Shown one piece after another: positions 48,183 through 57,391 of a DNA stretch of 60,975 bases. The stretch is from contig JAJFFJ010000108.1 of NCBI GenBank assembly GCA_021776685.1, positions 1-60,975 of the forward strand. The letters are read 5' to 3'. A model generated the notes under the pieces. It was given only the letters and a program-made list of their open reading frames with translations, did not search any database and was not told the DNA's origin. This DNA is from Alphaproteobacteria bacterium (GTDB taxonomy: Bacteria; Pseudomonadota; Alphaproteobacteria; Bin65). Made by a program: the position numbers and the translations under genes. The first letter of the stretch is position 1, and the number at the start of each line of letters is the position of its first letter.

Positions 48183-50134
48183 GCACTCAGCTCCACTCGG
48201 TTTTCAAAATGGGACAGCGCTTCCGGGTTCATCAGCGCCTCCTTGTTTTTGACGGGGCGCCCATGGACCACCTCGCGTACCGCCAACTCGACGATCTTGT
48301 TGGATTTGGTGCGCGGAATGTCCGGCACCTGGACCATGCGTGCGGGCACATGGCGCGGAGTCGTATTGTCCCGAATCTGCTTGCGGATCGCGGCCTGCAA
48401 TTCGTCGTCGAGTTGAAGGCCTTCGCGTAGGACCACAAACAGCACGATCCGCGTGTCGTTGTCCCATTCCTGGCCGATCACAAGGCTTTCGACGATCTGA
48501 TCCAGCTTTTCTACCTGCCGATAGATTTCGGCCGTGCCGATGCGCACGCCGCCCGAATTGAGCGTCGCGTCGGACCGGCCGTAGATGACGAAGCCGCCGT
48601 CCTCAGTCTCTTCGCACCAGTCGCCGTGGCACCAGACATTGGGATATTTCGCATAGTAGGCGTCGTGATAGCGCTGGCCGTCGGGGTCGTTCCAGAAGCC
48701 GATGGGCATGGACGGGAAGGAGCGGTCACAGACGAGCTCGCCCTTCTCTCCGGTGACTGGCTGGCCATCTTCGCTGTAGATGGCGGTGGCCATACCCGGC
48801 GCCTTGGCCTGGATCTCGCCGCGCCGCACAGGCTTCAGGATACACCCGCCAAAGAAGCAGCCAAGCAGGTCCGTGCCACCGGATACCGATGCCAGATGCA
48901 GGTCTTGTTTGACCTTGCCGTAAACATAGTCGAACCCCTCAGGCACCAGCGGCGAGCCGGTGGAGCCCAAGGTGCGGACGCTGGCGAGGGAATGGGTCTT
49001 TGCCGGTTCGAGCCCCGCCTTGTTGCAGGCGTCGATGAACTTGGCGGAGTTGCCGAACATGGTGATGCCAGCTTCGTCGGCCAGGTCGAACAGCACGTTG
49101 CCGTCAGGATAGAAGGGTGAGCCGTCGTAGAGCACGATGGTTGCTTCCGACGCCAGCGCCGTGACCAGCCAGTTCCACATCATCCAGCCGGTGGTGGTGA
49201 ACCAGAAGACACGGTCATCCGCCGAGATTTCCGACATCAGGCGATGTTCGGTGAGATGTTTCATCAGCACACCGCCGATGCCATGGACAATGCATTTCGG
49301 CACCCCCGTGGTGCCCGAAGAATAGACGATATAAAGCGGGTCATTGAAGCCGCGGGGCGTGAAGTCGATGTCGCCCGCCGTGTAGTCCGCCACATAGGCG
49401 TCCAGGGTTACGGCCTTCGGGATGTTCGATACATCGGGCGACGGGTTGGTATAGGGCACTACGATCACGCGCTCGACGGTGGGCATCCCCTCCATGATCG
49501 CCGGCAGGCGGTCGAGTGAGCTGTGGGTCTTGCCGTTGTAGTAGTAGCCGTCTGCGGAGATGAGGACCTTCGGTTCCACCTGGCCAAACCGGTCAAGCAC
49601 ACCCTGGATGCCGAAGTCCGGAGAGGCGGAGGTGAAGACGCCGCCGATGCTGGTGACCGCAAGCATGGCGATCACCGTTTCCGGAATGTTGGGCATATAG
49701 GCGGCCACCCGGTCGCCAGCCTGCAGGCCATCGGCCCTCAGGGCCTGGGCCAGGCGGGATACAGCGTCATATAGCTCAGCCCAGGTCATCTCTGACCGCG
49801 CCTTGTCCTCGCCGCGGAAGATGATCGCCAGGCCATCGTCCCGCCGGCGCAGCAAATTTTCCGCCCAGTTGATCCGGGCGTCGGGAAAGAACCGTGCGCC
49901 GGGCATGCGGTCGATCTTTTCCGAGAGGCGTTCACCCTTTTCGCTGGCGCGAATGTCGAACAGATCCCAGCAGGTGTCCCAGAAGGCTTCCGGCTGCTCA
50001 ATCGACCAGCGATGAAAGGCGTCATAGTCGGGCAGGTCGACGCCGTGCCGGCGCTCCGCCTCCTTCATGAAGCTCCAGGTGTTCGACGACTCCTTGCGTT
50101 CTTTGCTGGCTTCCCACAGCACCGGCGCGGCCAT
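48179..50134 (-). CDS. Acetoacetate-CoA ligase, first tandem copy
   Basis: A 651-residue paralogue of the next gene with the same architecture: IVYSSGTTGVPKCIVH, then IYGRSDATLNSGGVRIGTAE and the tail RTKSNKIVELAVREVVHGRP. In the tail the usual Gly before the catalytic Lys is Asn (SNK, against TGK in the other copy). The GGGGGA ribosome site favours ATG 50134 over GTG 50140. The two copies diverge strongly outside motifs, so they may differ in acyl preference. Confidence 0.93.
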   Translation of the reverse strand: MAAPVLWEASKERKESSNTWSFMKEAERRHGVDLPDYDAFHRWSIEQPEAFWDTCWDLFDIRASEKGERLSEKIDRMPGARFFPDARINWAENLLRRRDDGLAIIFRGEDKARSEMTWAELYDAVSRLAQALRADGLQAGDRVAAYMPNIPETVIAMLAVTSIGGVFTSASPDFGIQGVLDRFGQVEPKVLISADGYYYNGKTHSSLDRLPAIMEGMPTVERVIVVPYTNPSPDVSNIPKAVTLDAYVADYTAGDIDFTPRGFNDPLYIVYSSGTTGVPKCIVHGIGGVLMKHLTEHRLMSEISADDRVFWFTTTGWMMWNWLVTALASEATIVLYDGSPFYPDGNVLFDLADEAGITMFGNSAKFIDACNKAGLEPAKTHSLASVRTLGSTGSPLVPEGFDYVYGKVKQDLHLASVSGGTDLLGCFFGGCILKPVRRGEIQAKAPGMATAIYSEDGQPVTGEKGELVCDRSFPSMPIGFWNDPDGQRYHDAYYAKYPNVWCHGDWCEETEDGGFVIYGRSDATLNSGGVRIGTAEIYRQVEKLDQIVESLVIGQEWDNDTRIVLFVVLREGLQLDDELQAAIRKQIRDNTTPRHVPARMVQVPDIPRTKSNKIVELAVREVVHGRPVKNKEALMNPEALSHFENRVELSA

Positions 50135-50248
50135 GCGCACTTCCCCCTTAGCTTCGTTCTGATTGCGACATTACCTATGCCAGCGGCGCAAGGGACACAA
50201 GCGGGTGGGAAGCTGGCGTGGCGACCGGCGCGCGCCTATGTTCGGCCA

Positions 50249-51208
50249 ATGGTTGAAGCCCGCCCCACACCTGCTGCCGCGGCCGCGGCGCCGTTTCGGC
50301 GCGAGTCCAATGTGCTGGTCGGAGCGGGATGGATGCTGGTGGCCGGGGTTGGCTTTGGCATGCTGATCGCGCTGATCCGCTTCCTGGCAGATTCGGGCAT
50401 TCATCCCTTCCAGGTCGCGTTCTTCCGGTGCTTTTTCGGGCTGGTCGTGATGGTGCCGTTTTTCCTCCGAAACGGCGTCGTTGGCGGCCTGCGGACGAAG
50501 CGGATCAAGCTCTATGTTTGGCGCGCTCTTTCGGGCGCGGCGGCGATGATCACCTGGTTCTGGGCAATCGCCCACCTGCCGGTAACGGACGCGACCGCAC
50601 TCAGCTTCACCACGCCGCTGATGGCAACGGTGTTGGCAGTGTTGTTTCTGGGCGAGGAGGTGCGGTTTCGCCGTATTGCAGCGCTGCTGGTGGGCTTTCT
50701 GGGCGTGATGATCATTCTCAGGCCGGGGGTGGAAGTGGTGCAGCCGGCGGCGCTTGTGGTGCTGTTTTCCTGCCTGTGCATGGCGTTTTCCACCATCTTC
50801 ATCAAGCGCCTGACCGATACCGAGCCACCGGATGCCATCGTCAGCTACATGTTGATCATGCTGATGCCGATCATGCTGTTCGCGGCGCTGTTCGTCTGGG
50901 TTTGGCCTACCTGGGAACAGCTCGGTTGGCTGCTGTTGATGGGCGTGGCGGCGACGCTTGCCCACATGGCGTTGACCCGCGCCTTTCGGGCGGCGGACGT
51001 CTCTGTGGTGCTGCCGTTCGATTTTTCGCGGCTGATCTTCGTGTCGATCTTCGCCTGGTTCCTGTTTGGCGAAACCACCAGCGTCTACACCTGGATTGGC
51101 GCCGCCGTCATTACCATCGTTGCGGTCTATATCGCCCACCGGGAACGAATTGCGGAACGCGAACGCCGGCGGACGGCCCGCACCTCCACGGCACGTGATT
51201 CCGTCTAG
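50249..51208 (+). CDS. EamA/DMT-superfamily transporter
   Basis: Inner-membrane exporter-like protein, 319 residues, with ten predicted helices in two EamA repeats (first about 30-160 with WFWAIAHLPVTDATALSFTT, second about 170-300 with ALTRAFRAADVSVVLPFDFS). Related RhaT/SAM-type proteins move amino acids or S-adenosylmethionine; the substrate is unknown. ATG 50249 is used because the longer frame overlaps the divergent ligase start. Confidence 0.88.
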   Translation: MVEARPTPAAAAAAPFRRESNVLVGAGWMLVAGVGFGMLIALIRFLADSGIHPFQVAFFRCFFGLVVMVPFFLRNGVVGGLRTKRIKLYVWRALSGAAAMITWFWAIAHLPVTDATALSFTTPLMATVLAVLFLGEEVRFRRIAALLVGFLGVMIILRPGVEVVQPAALVVLFSCLCMAFSTIFIKRLTDTEPPDAIVSYMLIMLMPIMLFAALFVWVWPTWEQLGWLLLMGVAATLAHMALTRAFRAADVSVVLPFDFSRLIFVSIFAWFLFGETTSVYTWIGAAVITIVAVYIAHRERIAERERRRTARTSTARDSV

Positions 51209-51311
51209 CCAACTGCGTCGCCTTTGCCGCTCGCGCGCCCTTTCGGGGCCATGTTAAGACGGCGCATCTTCACGTGAAAATTCAACCATTCAAAGCAAGG
51301 GAAAATCGGTC

Positions 51312-52079
51312 ATGGATGTGAAAGGCCAAACCGCGATCGTCACCGGCGGTGGCTCGGGACTGGGCGAAGAAACCGCGCGTCAGCTGGCGGCAGCCGGCGC
51401 CAAGGTCTCGATCTTCGATGTCAATATGGAGGGCGCCAACCGGGTGGCCGGCGAAATCGGCGGCGCCGCCATTGAGTGCGACGTGGTCGACGTGGACGCC
51501 ACCATTGCTGCTTTCGCCGCGTCGAATGAGGCCAACGGCCCGGCACGGGTTCTCGTCAACTGCGCTGGCATCGGCCCGGCAGCGTTGACCCTGGACAGGG
51601 ACCTCAATCCCCATGACATGGCGCTGTTCAACAAGGTGCTCTCGATCAACGTGATTGGCACGTTCAACTGCCTGCGCCTGGCCGCCGCGGAGATGGCGGC
51701 CCTGGACCCGCTGGACGAAGGCGAGCGCGGTATCATCATCAACACGTCGTCGGTCGCCGGTTTCGAGGGCCAGATCGGCCAAGTCGCCTATGGCACGTCC
51801 AAAGGCGCAATCCTTGGCATGTGCCTGCCGGCGGCCCGCGACCTTGGCCGCTATGGCATTCGCGTGAATACGATCGCCCCCGGATTTGTCGGCACGCCGC
51901 TGCTGCTGGGCATGCCTGAGAAGGTGCAGGACAGCCTGAAAGCGACCCAGGTGTTCCCGAACGAGCGTTTCGGCACGCCGGCCGAATACGCCAATACGGT
52001 TCTCTTCATGTGCCAGAACCTGCTGATCAATGGGGCCACCTTCCGCATCGACGCGGGCGCGCGCATGCCCCCACGTTAG
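51312..52079 (+). CDS. Short-chain dehydrogenase, type-2 3-hydroxyacyl-CoA dehydrogenase-like
   Basis: SDR of 255 residues with TGGGSGLG (11-18), NCAG (83-86), and the triad S147-Y160-K164 (NTSSVAGF, QVAYGTSK). The overall sequence, including GFEGQIGQVAYGTSKGAI and FRIDAGARMPPR at the end, matches HSD17B10-type enzymes, which oxidise 3-hydroxyacyl-CoA with NAD. It is preceded by AAGGG and followed by a good terminator. It suits the acetoacetate/acyl-CoA theme of the neighbouring ligases. Confidence 0.9.
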   Translation: MDVKGQTAIVTGGGSGLGEETARQLAAAGAKVSIFDVNMEGANRVAGEIGGAAIECDVVDVDATIAAFAASNEANGPARVLVNCAGIGPAALTLDRDLNPHDMALFNKVLSINVIGTFNCLRLAAAEMAALDPLDEGERGIIINTSSVAGFEGQIGQVAYGTSKGAILGMCLPAARDLGRYGIRVNTIAPGFVGTPLLLGMPEKVQDSLKATQVFPNERFGTPAEYANTVLFMCQNLLINGATFRIDAGARMPPR

Positions 52080-52113
52080 GGAAATCGCTGGGCAAATCGT
52101 TTCCGGAACGACG

Positions 52114-52139
52114 AAGGGCGCCTCTCGGGGCGCCCTTTT
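52114..52139. terminator. Terminator after the SDR gene
   Basis: Nine-base stem AAGGGCGCC (52114-52122) and GGCGCCCTT (52129-52137), six-base loop, then TTTTC. It lies 35 bases after the stop and between convergent genes. Confidence 0.85.
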
Positions 52140-52160
52140 CGTATTCGCATTGGTGTCAGT

Positions 52161-52661
52161 TTATTTCGCCGGTGCTGCTCGTTTTGCCTCGTCGCGCGGC
52201 GGCCACAAATCCTGCGACATCTGACGACCCCGCCAGAGTTCCAATGCGTCCATACGCGTGCCCAGATGGCCAATCATGGCCACGCCGCGGTTGTCGCCCA
52301 GTCGGCCGGCAACCCGGAAATGCGCCCAGGCGGCGGCGATGTCTTTGACCACATGCTCGCCGGCCAGATGCATCAATCCAATCTGATAGAAAGCGGCGGC
52401 CATCCGCTGCCGTGCTGCCTGCCAGAACCAGTGCAGGGCGCGCTTCGGGTTCGGCGCGACGCCTTTGCCACTGCGGTAGAGACGCCCCAAGCGATAGGCG
52501 GCCAAAGGATGGCCGTCCTTGGCCAGGCCCCGCCAGCTGCTCAGGGCGGAGGAATAGTCGCCGCGCTCATAGGCTTTGTTGGCGGACTTCAGCGCGTCCT
52601 GCGCCTGGGCGGTGGCGCCCAGGGCAAAACTGCATGCAATGATAACCAACCAGCGTATCAT
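52161..52661 (-). CDS. Exported Sel1-like repeat protein
   Basis: A 166-residue protein with signal peptide (MIRWLVIIACSFALGATAQA) and two to three Sel1-type helical repeats (AAYRLGRLYRSGKGVAPNPK, then ALHWFWQAAR and AAFYQIGLMHLAGEHVVKD). Such repeats mediate protein-protein contacts. ATG 52661 gives a proper signal; ATG 52706 would add a polar extension but follows directly after the upstream stop. Probably co-transcribed with the pterin dehydratase gene. Confidence 0.82.
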   Translation of the reverse strand: MIRWLVIIACSFALGATAQAQDALKSANKAYERGDYSSALSSWRGLAKDGHPLAAYRLGRLYRSGKGVAPNPKRALHWFWQAARQRMAAAFYQIGLMHLAGEHVVKDIAAAWAHFRVAGRLGDNRGVAMIGHLGTRMDALELWRGRQMSQDLWPPRDEAKRAAPAK

Positions 52662-52709
52662 TCTGCCCGTTTCCGATAATGTTTCGACAATCGGCCCATC
52701 TGACATGCG

Positions 52710-53000
52710 TCAGCCGGCGATCCCGTCGATCCATTTTGCCAGCTGGATATCCCGTTCGCTCAACCCGTCTGCATCGTGGGTCGACAGGGTGATATCCACC
52801 CGGTTGTAAACGTTGAACCATTCCGGATGATGATCGATGCGCTCAGCCTCAATCGCGACCCGGCTCATGAATCCGAAGGCCTCATTAAAGTCAGAAAACG
52901 TAAATTTTTTGGCAATGGCGTCCCGGCCGTCCACCTCGGACCAGCCGGACAACTCCGACAGCGCAGCTGTGCGCGCCGCCCCCACCAGCTTTTCCACCAT
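52710..53000 (-). CDS. Pterin-4a-carbinolamine dehydratase
   Basis: A 96-residue enzyme that regenerates pterin cofactor. The active-site pattern is [20 protein letters not shown], with two His, Trp and a final His-Asp, followed by [20 protein letters not shown] precedes ATG 53000; the longer frame to 53072 is rejected. No aromatic amino acid hydroxylase gene is nearby, so it may serve molybdopterin or folate metabolism instead. Confidence 0.92.
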   Translation of the reverse strand: MVEKLVGAARTAALSELSGWSEVDGRDAIAKKFTFSDFNEAFGFMSRVAIEAERIDHHPEWFNVYNRVDITLSTHDADGLSERDIQLAKWIDGIAG

Positions 53001-53110
53001 GCCATCACTCTCCACTTCCCCGCCCCCGGGGCCGCTTGTAGGAAATGATACGATGGCAACAGCGTCTCGCAAGCCGGCTGTCGGCCTGAACGGGTCAATT
53101 CGTTAAGATG

Positions 53111-53128
53111 TGTTGCGAATTGGCAACA
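53111..53128. promoter_or_regulatory. Inverted repeat TGTTGC-N6-GCAACA upstream of the Lon-like gene
   Basis: Perfect six-base arms in the spacer between the pterin dehydratase and the Lon-like gene. GGCAACAG recurs near 53049. It could be an operator; the function is unknown. Confidence 0.4.
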
Positions 53129-53165
53129 GTCTGGCGCCGCGATTGACAGACATGGGCGGCGACCT

Positions 53166-53182
53166 GCAGACATATTGTCTGC
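53166..53182. promoter_or_regulatory. Palindrome GCAGACA-TAT-TGTCTGC upstream of the Lon-like gene
   Basis: A perfect palindrome with seven-base arms, 25 bases before the Lon-like start and 18 bases after a perfect TTGACA (53143-53148). It covers the expected -10 and start site, so binding would block transcription. Confidence 0.5.
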
Positions 53183-53206
53183 CCCTGTACTGAGGACGCG
53201 ACGAAC

Positions 53207-55657
53207 ATGCCTGTGGAACCGCTGCCGCACGACGCTCTCTACCGCAAGCTGGACCCCGCCGGCATGGGGTTCTCCACCACTGCGGACCTTGAGGATCTGA
53301 GCGAGGTGCTCGGCCAGGACCGCGCCATGACGGCGATCGAGTTCGGCATCGCCATCGATCATCCCGGCTACAACATCTTCTGCGTGGGCTCGCCTGGCAC
53401 CGGCAAGCACACCATCGTTATGAGCCACCTGCAGAAGGCCGCAACGGCGCGAAGCGCCCCTGGCGACTGGTGCTATGTGCACAATTTCCGCAAGCCCAAG
53501 GAGCCGCGGGCGGTTGGCCTCCCGGCGGGGCGCGCGCGTGAATTCTCCGAAGCGATGGTGGACCTGGTCGAGGAACTTCGCGCGGCGATTCCTGCCGCCT
53601 TCGAGGGTGAGGACTACCGGTCGCGGCGAAGCCTGATCGAACAGGAATTCAAGAACCGCCACGAACAGGCCTTTGAAACGGTGCGCCAGGAGGCGACGGC
53701 CCACCAGATTGCCCTTATCCGGACCCAGGGTGGCATTGGCTTTGCGCCTGTGCGGGATGGCGAGGCGGTCAAGCCGGAGGTCTTCAACGCCTGGTCGGAA
53801 GAGGACCGGGAACAGGTCAGATTGTTGATCGAAGACCTGCAACAGAAGCTGGAGGCGGCCGTTGGTGAGGCGCCGACCTGGGAAAAGGAAATGCGCACCC
53901 GCCTGCGCGATCTCAACCGGCAGGTGGCGTCGGTTGCAATCCAGCATCTGGTGACCTCCACCAAAACCGCCTTCGATGATCTGCCGGACGTGCTCGACTA
54001 TCTGGATCAGGTCTTTTCGGACGCCGTGCGCAACGCCTTCGATTTCCTCAAAGAGTCGGCTGAACAGGCAATGGACGGCGCCGACGAGATAAAAAGTCTC
54101 GTGGGTGGTGTTAACGAGATGGTCGCCCGCAGCGAGAAACAGTCCTTTCAACGCTACGAGGTGAATGTCGTCGTCAGCCATGACCCGGAAAATGGCGCGC
54201 CGGTGATCTTCGAGGACACGCCGTCCCTGGCCAACCTGGTCGGCCGCGTGGAGCAGGTGGCCCGCTTCGGCGCGCTAACCACGGATTTTACGCTGATCCA
54301 CCGGGGCAGCCTGCACCGCGCCAACGGCGGCTATCTTGTGCTGGACGCACGCAAGCTGCTGTCCCAGCCCTTGGCCTATGATGAACTGAAACGGGCCCTG
54401 CTGCGCAGCGACATCCGCATTGAGACACCGGCACAGATTATGGGCATGACCACGACGGTCACCCTGGAGCCGGAGCCAATTCCGCTCGACCTCAAGGTGG
54501 TGTTGGTAGGGGAGCCAGAGGTCTACTACCAGCTGAGTGCGCTGGACCCCGAATTTTCAATGCTGTTCAAGGTGCAGGCGGAATTCAACGCCCAGCTGCC
54601 TTGGACAGACGAGCATCTCGGGCAATATGCGCGGCTGATCGCGACCCTGCAGCGCCAGGAGAAACTGTGTCCACTGGACGCAGGGGCCGTGGCGCGGATC
54701 ATCGAGCGGGGCGTCAGGCTGACCGGCGACCGGGAGCGCTTGTCCGGACGGTTCAGCTTCATCTTCGACCTGTTGCGCGAGGCCTGTCATTACGCGTCAA
54801 GTGGTGGCTGCGATATGGTGACAGCGGAGCATGTTCAGCAGGCCATCGATGCCCAGATCTACCGTGCCGACCGAATCCGCCAGCTGAGCCACGAGCAGAT
54901 CGAGCGCGGCACCGTGCTGATTACCACGGAGGGCGCCGCCGTGGGCCAGCTGAATGGCTTGTCCGTTCTGCAGGTGGGCGGCTTCGCCTTTGGCAAGCCA
55001 ACGCGGATCACGGCGCGTGCAGGGCTCGGACGGGGTGAGGTGGTGGACATTGAACGCCGGGTCGAGCTGGGTGGCCCCCTCCATTCGAAGGGGGTGCTGA
55101 TCCTGGCCGGTTTCCTGCGGGGCCGGTTCTCCCAAGACCTTCCCCTGTCGTTGACCGCCAGCCTGGTATTCGAGCAATCCTATGGCGGCGTCGATGGTGA
55201 CAGCGCGTCGTCGACAGAGCTTTACGCGCTGCTATCAACGCTTGCCGACGTGCCTATCGGTCAGGGCTTCGCGGTCACGGGGTCAGTGAACCAGTATGGC
55301 CAGGTGCAAGCGATTGGTGGTGTGAACGAAAAGATCGAGGGCTTTTTCGACGTCTGTTCAGCGAGTGGCCTGACGGGCGAGCAGGGGGTGCTGATTCCCG
55401 AGTCCAACGTCAAACACCTGATGTTGCGCCACGACATTGTGGAGGCAGCCCGGGACGGCAAGTTCCGGATATACCCGGTGGCGAGCATCGACGAAGGTAT
55501 CGAAATTCTGACCGGCATGCCCGCGGGTGAGCAAGCGGCGGACGGCAGTTGGCCGGAGGGCAGTGTCAATGCCCGGGTCGCCGCGCAGCTTGAGGTTTAT
55601 GCCAGCGCGGCGCGACATGCGTTTCGCGGCGCTGACAGCCGGGATGAAGGCCAATGA
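53207..55657 (+). CDS. Lon-family ATP-dependent protease, LonB/YcbZ-like
   Basis: An 816-residue protease with an AAA+ module interrupted by a coiled-coil insertion (about 110-330) and a C-terminal Lon proteolytic domain. The catalytic dyad is S666 (GDSAS) and K709 (GGVNEKIEG), 43 residues apart, as in E. coli Lon. Walker A is GSPGTGKH (61-68): the usual Ser/Thr after Lys is His, which is odd. The classical N-terminal Lon substrate domain is absent. It is followed at 24 bases by a MaoC-type gene. Confidence 0.9.
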   Translation: MPVEPLPHDALYRKLDPAGMGFSTTADLEDLSEVLGQDRAMTAIEFGIAIDHPGYNIFCVGSPGTGKHTIVMSHLQKAATARSAPGDWCYVHNFRKPKEPRAVGLPAGRAREFSEAMVDLVEELRAAIPAAFEGEDYRSRRSLIEQEFKNRHEQAFETVRQEATAHQIALIRTQGGIGFAPVRDGEAVKPEVFNAWSEEDREQVRLLIEDLQQKLEAAVGEAPTWEKEMRTRLRDLNRQVASVAIQHLVTSTKTAFDDLPDVLDYLDQVFSDAVRNAFDFLKESAEQAMDGADEIKSLVGGVNEMVARSEKQSFQRYEVNVVVSHDPENGAPVIFEDTPSLANLVGRVEQVARFGALTTDFTLIHRGSLHRANGGYLVLDARKLLSQPLAYDELKRALLRSDIRIETPAQIMGMTTTVTLEPEPIPLDLKVVLVGEPEVYYQLSALDPEFSMLFKVQAEFNAQLPWTDEHLGQYARLIATLQRQEKLCPLDAGAVARIIERGVRLTGDRERLSGRFSFIFDLLREACHYASSGGCDMVTAEHVQQAIDAQIYRADRIRQLSHEQIERGTVLITTEGAAVGQLNGLSVLQVGGFAFGKPTRITARAGLGRGEVVDIERRVELGGPLHSKGVLILAGFLRGRFSQDLPLSLTASLVFEQSYGGVDGDSASSTELYALLSTLADVPIGQGFAVTGSVNQYGQVQAIGGVNEKIEGFFDVCSASGLTGEQGVLIPESNVKHLMLRHDIVEAARDGKFRIYPVASIDEGIEILTGMPAGEQAADGSWPEGSVNARVAAQLEVYASAARHAFRGADSRDEGQ

Positions 55658-55681
55658 CCAAAGACGAATCGCGGGGGACAC

Positions 55682-56131
55682 GTGCAAGACCGGTATTTTG
55701 AAGATTTCAAGGTCGGTGATCGGGTGGTCAGCCGCGGCTACACTTTTACGGAAGCCAGCATCATCGACTTCGCTCAGCGGTTCGACCCGCAACCGTTCCA
55801 TATGGATGCCCAGGCCGCGAAGGACACGGTTTTTGGCGGCGTCATCGCCAGCGGCTGGCACACGGGAAGTGTTACATTCCGTCTGCTCTATGACACCGGT
55901 TTTATTCGTGGCGGCTCCATGGGGTCGAACGGAACCGAACATATGAAATGGGCCGGCCCCGTGCGTCCGGGCGATACGATCCACGTCGAGGTGGAGGTGT
56001 TGGACAGGCGGGAAAGCTCTCGCGGCGACCGCGGTTACCTGACCTTTCTCTGGAAGACCCGCAACCAGAGGGACGAAGTGGTGTTGGAGCTGAAAAGCAC
56101 CCAGATCATCGCCTGCCGGCCGTCGGGCTAG
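55682..56131 (+). CDS. MaoC-family dehydratase
   Basis: Hot-dog fold protein of 149 residues with the hydratase-type motif FAQRFDPQPFHMD (Asp and His of the active site) and ASGWHTGSVTFRLLYD. It is related to R-specific enoyl-CoA hydratases. GTG 55682 follows GGGGGAC. It is co-directional with the Lon-like gene and overlaps the convergent PrpF-like gene by four bases. The substrate could be a PHA precursor or other enoyl-CoA. Confidence 0.88.
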   Translation: MQDRYFEDFKVGDRVVSRGYTFTEASIIDFAQRFDPQPFHMDAQAAKDTVFGGVIASGWHTGSVTFRLLYDTGFIRGGSMGSNGTEHMKWAGPVRPGDTIHVEVEVLDRRESSRGDRGYLTFLWKTRNQRDEVVLELKSTQIIACRPSG

Positions 56132-57285
56132 CCCGCGATCCGATCTGTGGGCACATAGACTTCACCAGCCATCAGTCGGCGAACCGTGCGGGTGACCGAG
56201 ATCTCTTCGGCGCGCCAGCCGTTGTTGTTGGTGACGATTGCAGAAATCTGCTGGACGCCTGAGGAGTGTCCAATGCGGATCCGGGGAGGCGCTGCTGCGT
56301 CTCCCAGAGCCTCCGCCACGACCGTGCCGCCAACCTGAGCCGCCACCGACATGCAGAGGGCCGAGGTCTGCGGCACCGCGCGGTGCGGAATGCCCATGGA
56401 AATCACCCGGACGACCAGATCGACCTTGGATCCGGCCAGGGCGTCGCCGTTCAGCAATTTTGTGTCCGTGGGCGGCGCCACCAGTGCGATCTTCGGGCTG
56501 CTCGCCCAGTGTCGCGCGGCGTCGTCCGCGTCCGTGGCCAGCCCCATGGCGACAGCCGCGGCCCGGCGGGTCGCTTCCAGCCGGCGCAGAAGGTCACGGT
56601 TCTCCTCCAGCGCCATCGGGCTTTCCGTACCATCAAGGCCCAGATCAGTGGCACGAACGAAAACCACCGGATTGGTCGCGTCCACCAGACTTGCCTCGAT
56701 CTCCGGGAAGTCAGCGGGGGCCAGCATGTCACGTACATTATCCGTGGGCAGGAGCTTTCCGGTCTTCGCGCCGCCCGGGTCCGGAAAGACCAGTTCCACC
56801 GGCGCGCCCGTGCCGCTGACGCCGTCCAGGACGAAGTCGCCACTGACCGCGGTCTTGCCGCCCAGCACGTGAAACCGGTTGATCACTGTCTTCTGGGTGT
56901 TTTCGTTGAAGATCCGCACTTCAACGGGCCCGTCGGGCGCATCAACAAAGCCTTCGTCGACGGCGAACGGGCCGATGGCGGCGGAGAGGTTGCCGCAGTT
57001 GCTGTTGTAGTCGACGAAAGGCCGGTCCACGGCCACTTGCCCGAACAGATAGTCCACGTCGATGCCGTCCCGGGCGGACGGCTGAACGCTCATCACCTTG
57101 GAGAGCGAGGAAATGCCGCCGCCCATGCCGTCCAATTGCCGGCCAAAGCCATCCGGACTGCCCAGGGCCGCCAGAAACAGACGGTCGCGCACGGCTGTAT
57201 CGTCGGGCAGGTCCTGAGCGCGAAAGAACAGGCCTTTGCTGGTGCCGCCGCGCATGAACACGGCACGGGTGGTGGTTTGGTCCAT
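56128..57285 (-). CDS. PrpF-family isomerase
   Basis: Diaminopimelate-epimerase-fold protein of 385 residues in the PrpF group (2-methylaconitate isomerase and relatives such as oxalomesaconate tautomerase). Landmarks: RAVFMRGGTSKGLFFRA, then DYNSNCGNLSAAIGPFAVDE (catalytic Cys region) and IPHRAVPQTSALCMSVAAQV. No prpB, prpC or acnD gene is nearby, so the substrate is uncertain. It is divergent from the Rid gene. Confidence 0.9.
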   Translation of the reverse strand: MDQTTTRAVFMRGGTSKGLFFRAQDLPDDTAVRDRLFLAALGSPDGFGRQLDGMGGGISSLSKVMSVQPSARDGIDVDYLFGQVAVDRPFVDYNSNCGNLSAAIGPFAVDEGFVDAPDGPVEVRIFNENTQKTVINRFHVLGGKTAVSGDFVLDGVSGTGAPVELVFPDPGGAKTGKLLPTDNVRDMLAPADFPEIEASLVDATNPVVFVRATDLGLDGTESPMALEENRDLLRRLEATRRAAAVAMGLATDADDAARHWASSPKIALVAPPTDTKLLNGDALAGSKVDLVVRVISMGIPHRAVPQTSALCMSVAAQVGGTVVAEALGDAAAPPRIRIGHSSGVQQISAIVTNNNGWRAEEISVTRTVRRLMAGEVYVPTDRIAG

Positions 57286-57391
57286 GGTGTTGCCCTGACG
57301 AAAATGCTGGCCGGGACTGCAACCTCTACCGTCCGGCCTCTGTCCGGGTCAAACTGGCGAGATATTGCTGTCAGCCCAGAGGAAAGCCCCC

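Noticed and set aside
47217-48416. Plus-strand frame of 399 codons
   Set aside because: Opposite the ligase genes; composition is typical of a shadow.
52865-54181. Minus-strand frame of 438 codons
   Set aside because: Antisense to the Lon-like gene and overlapping the pterin dehydratase in another frame.
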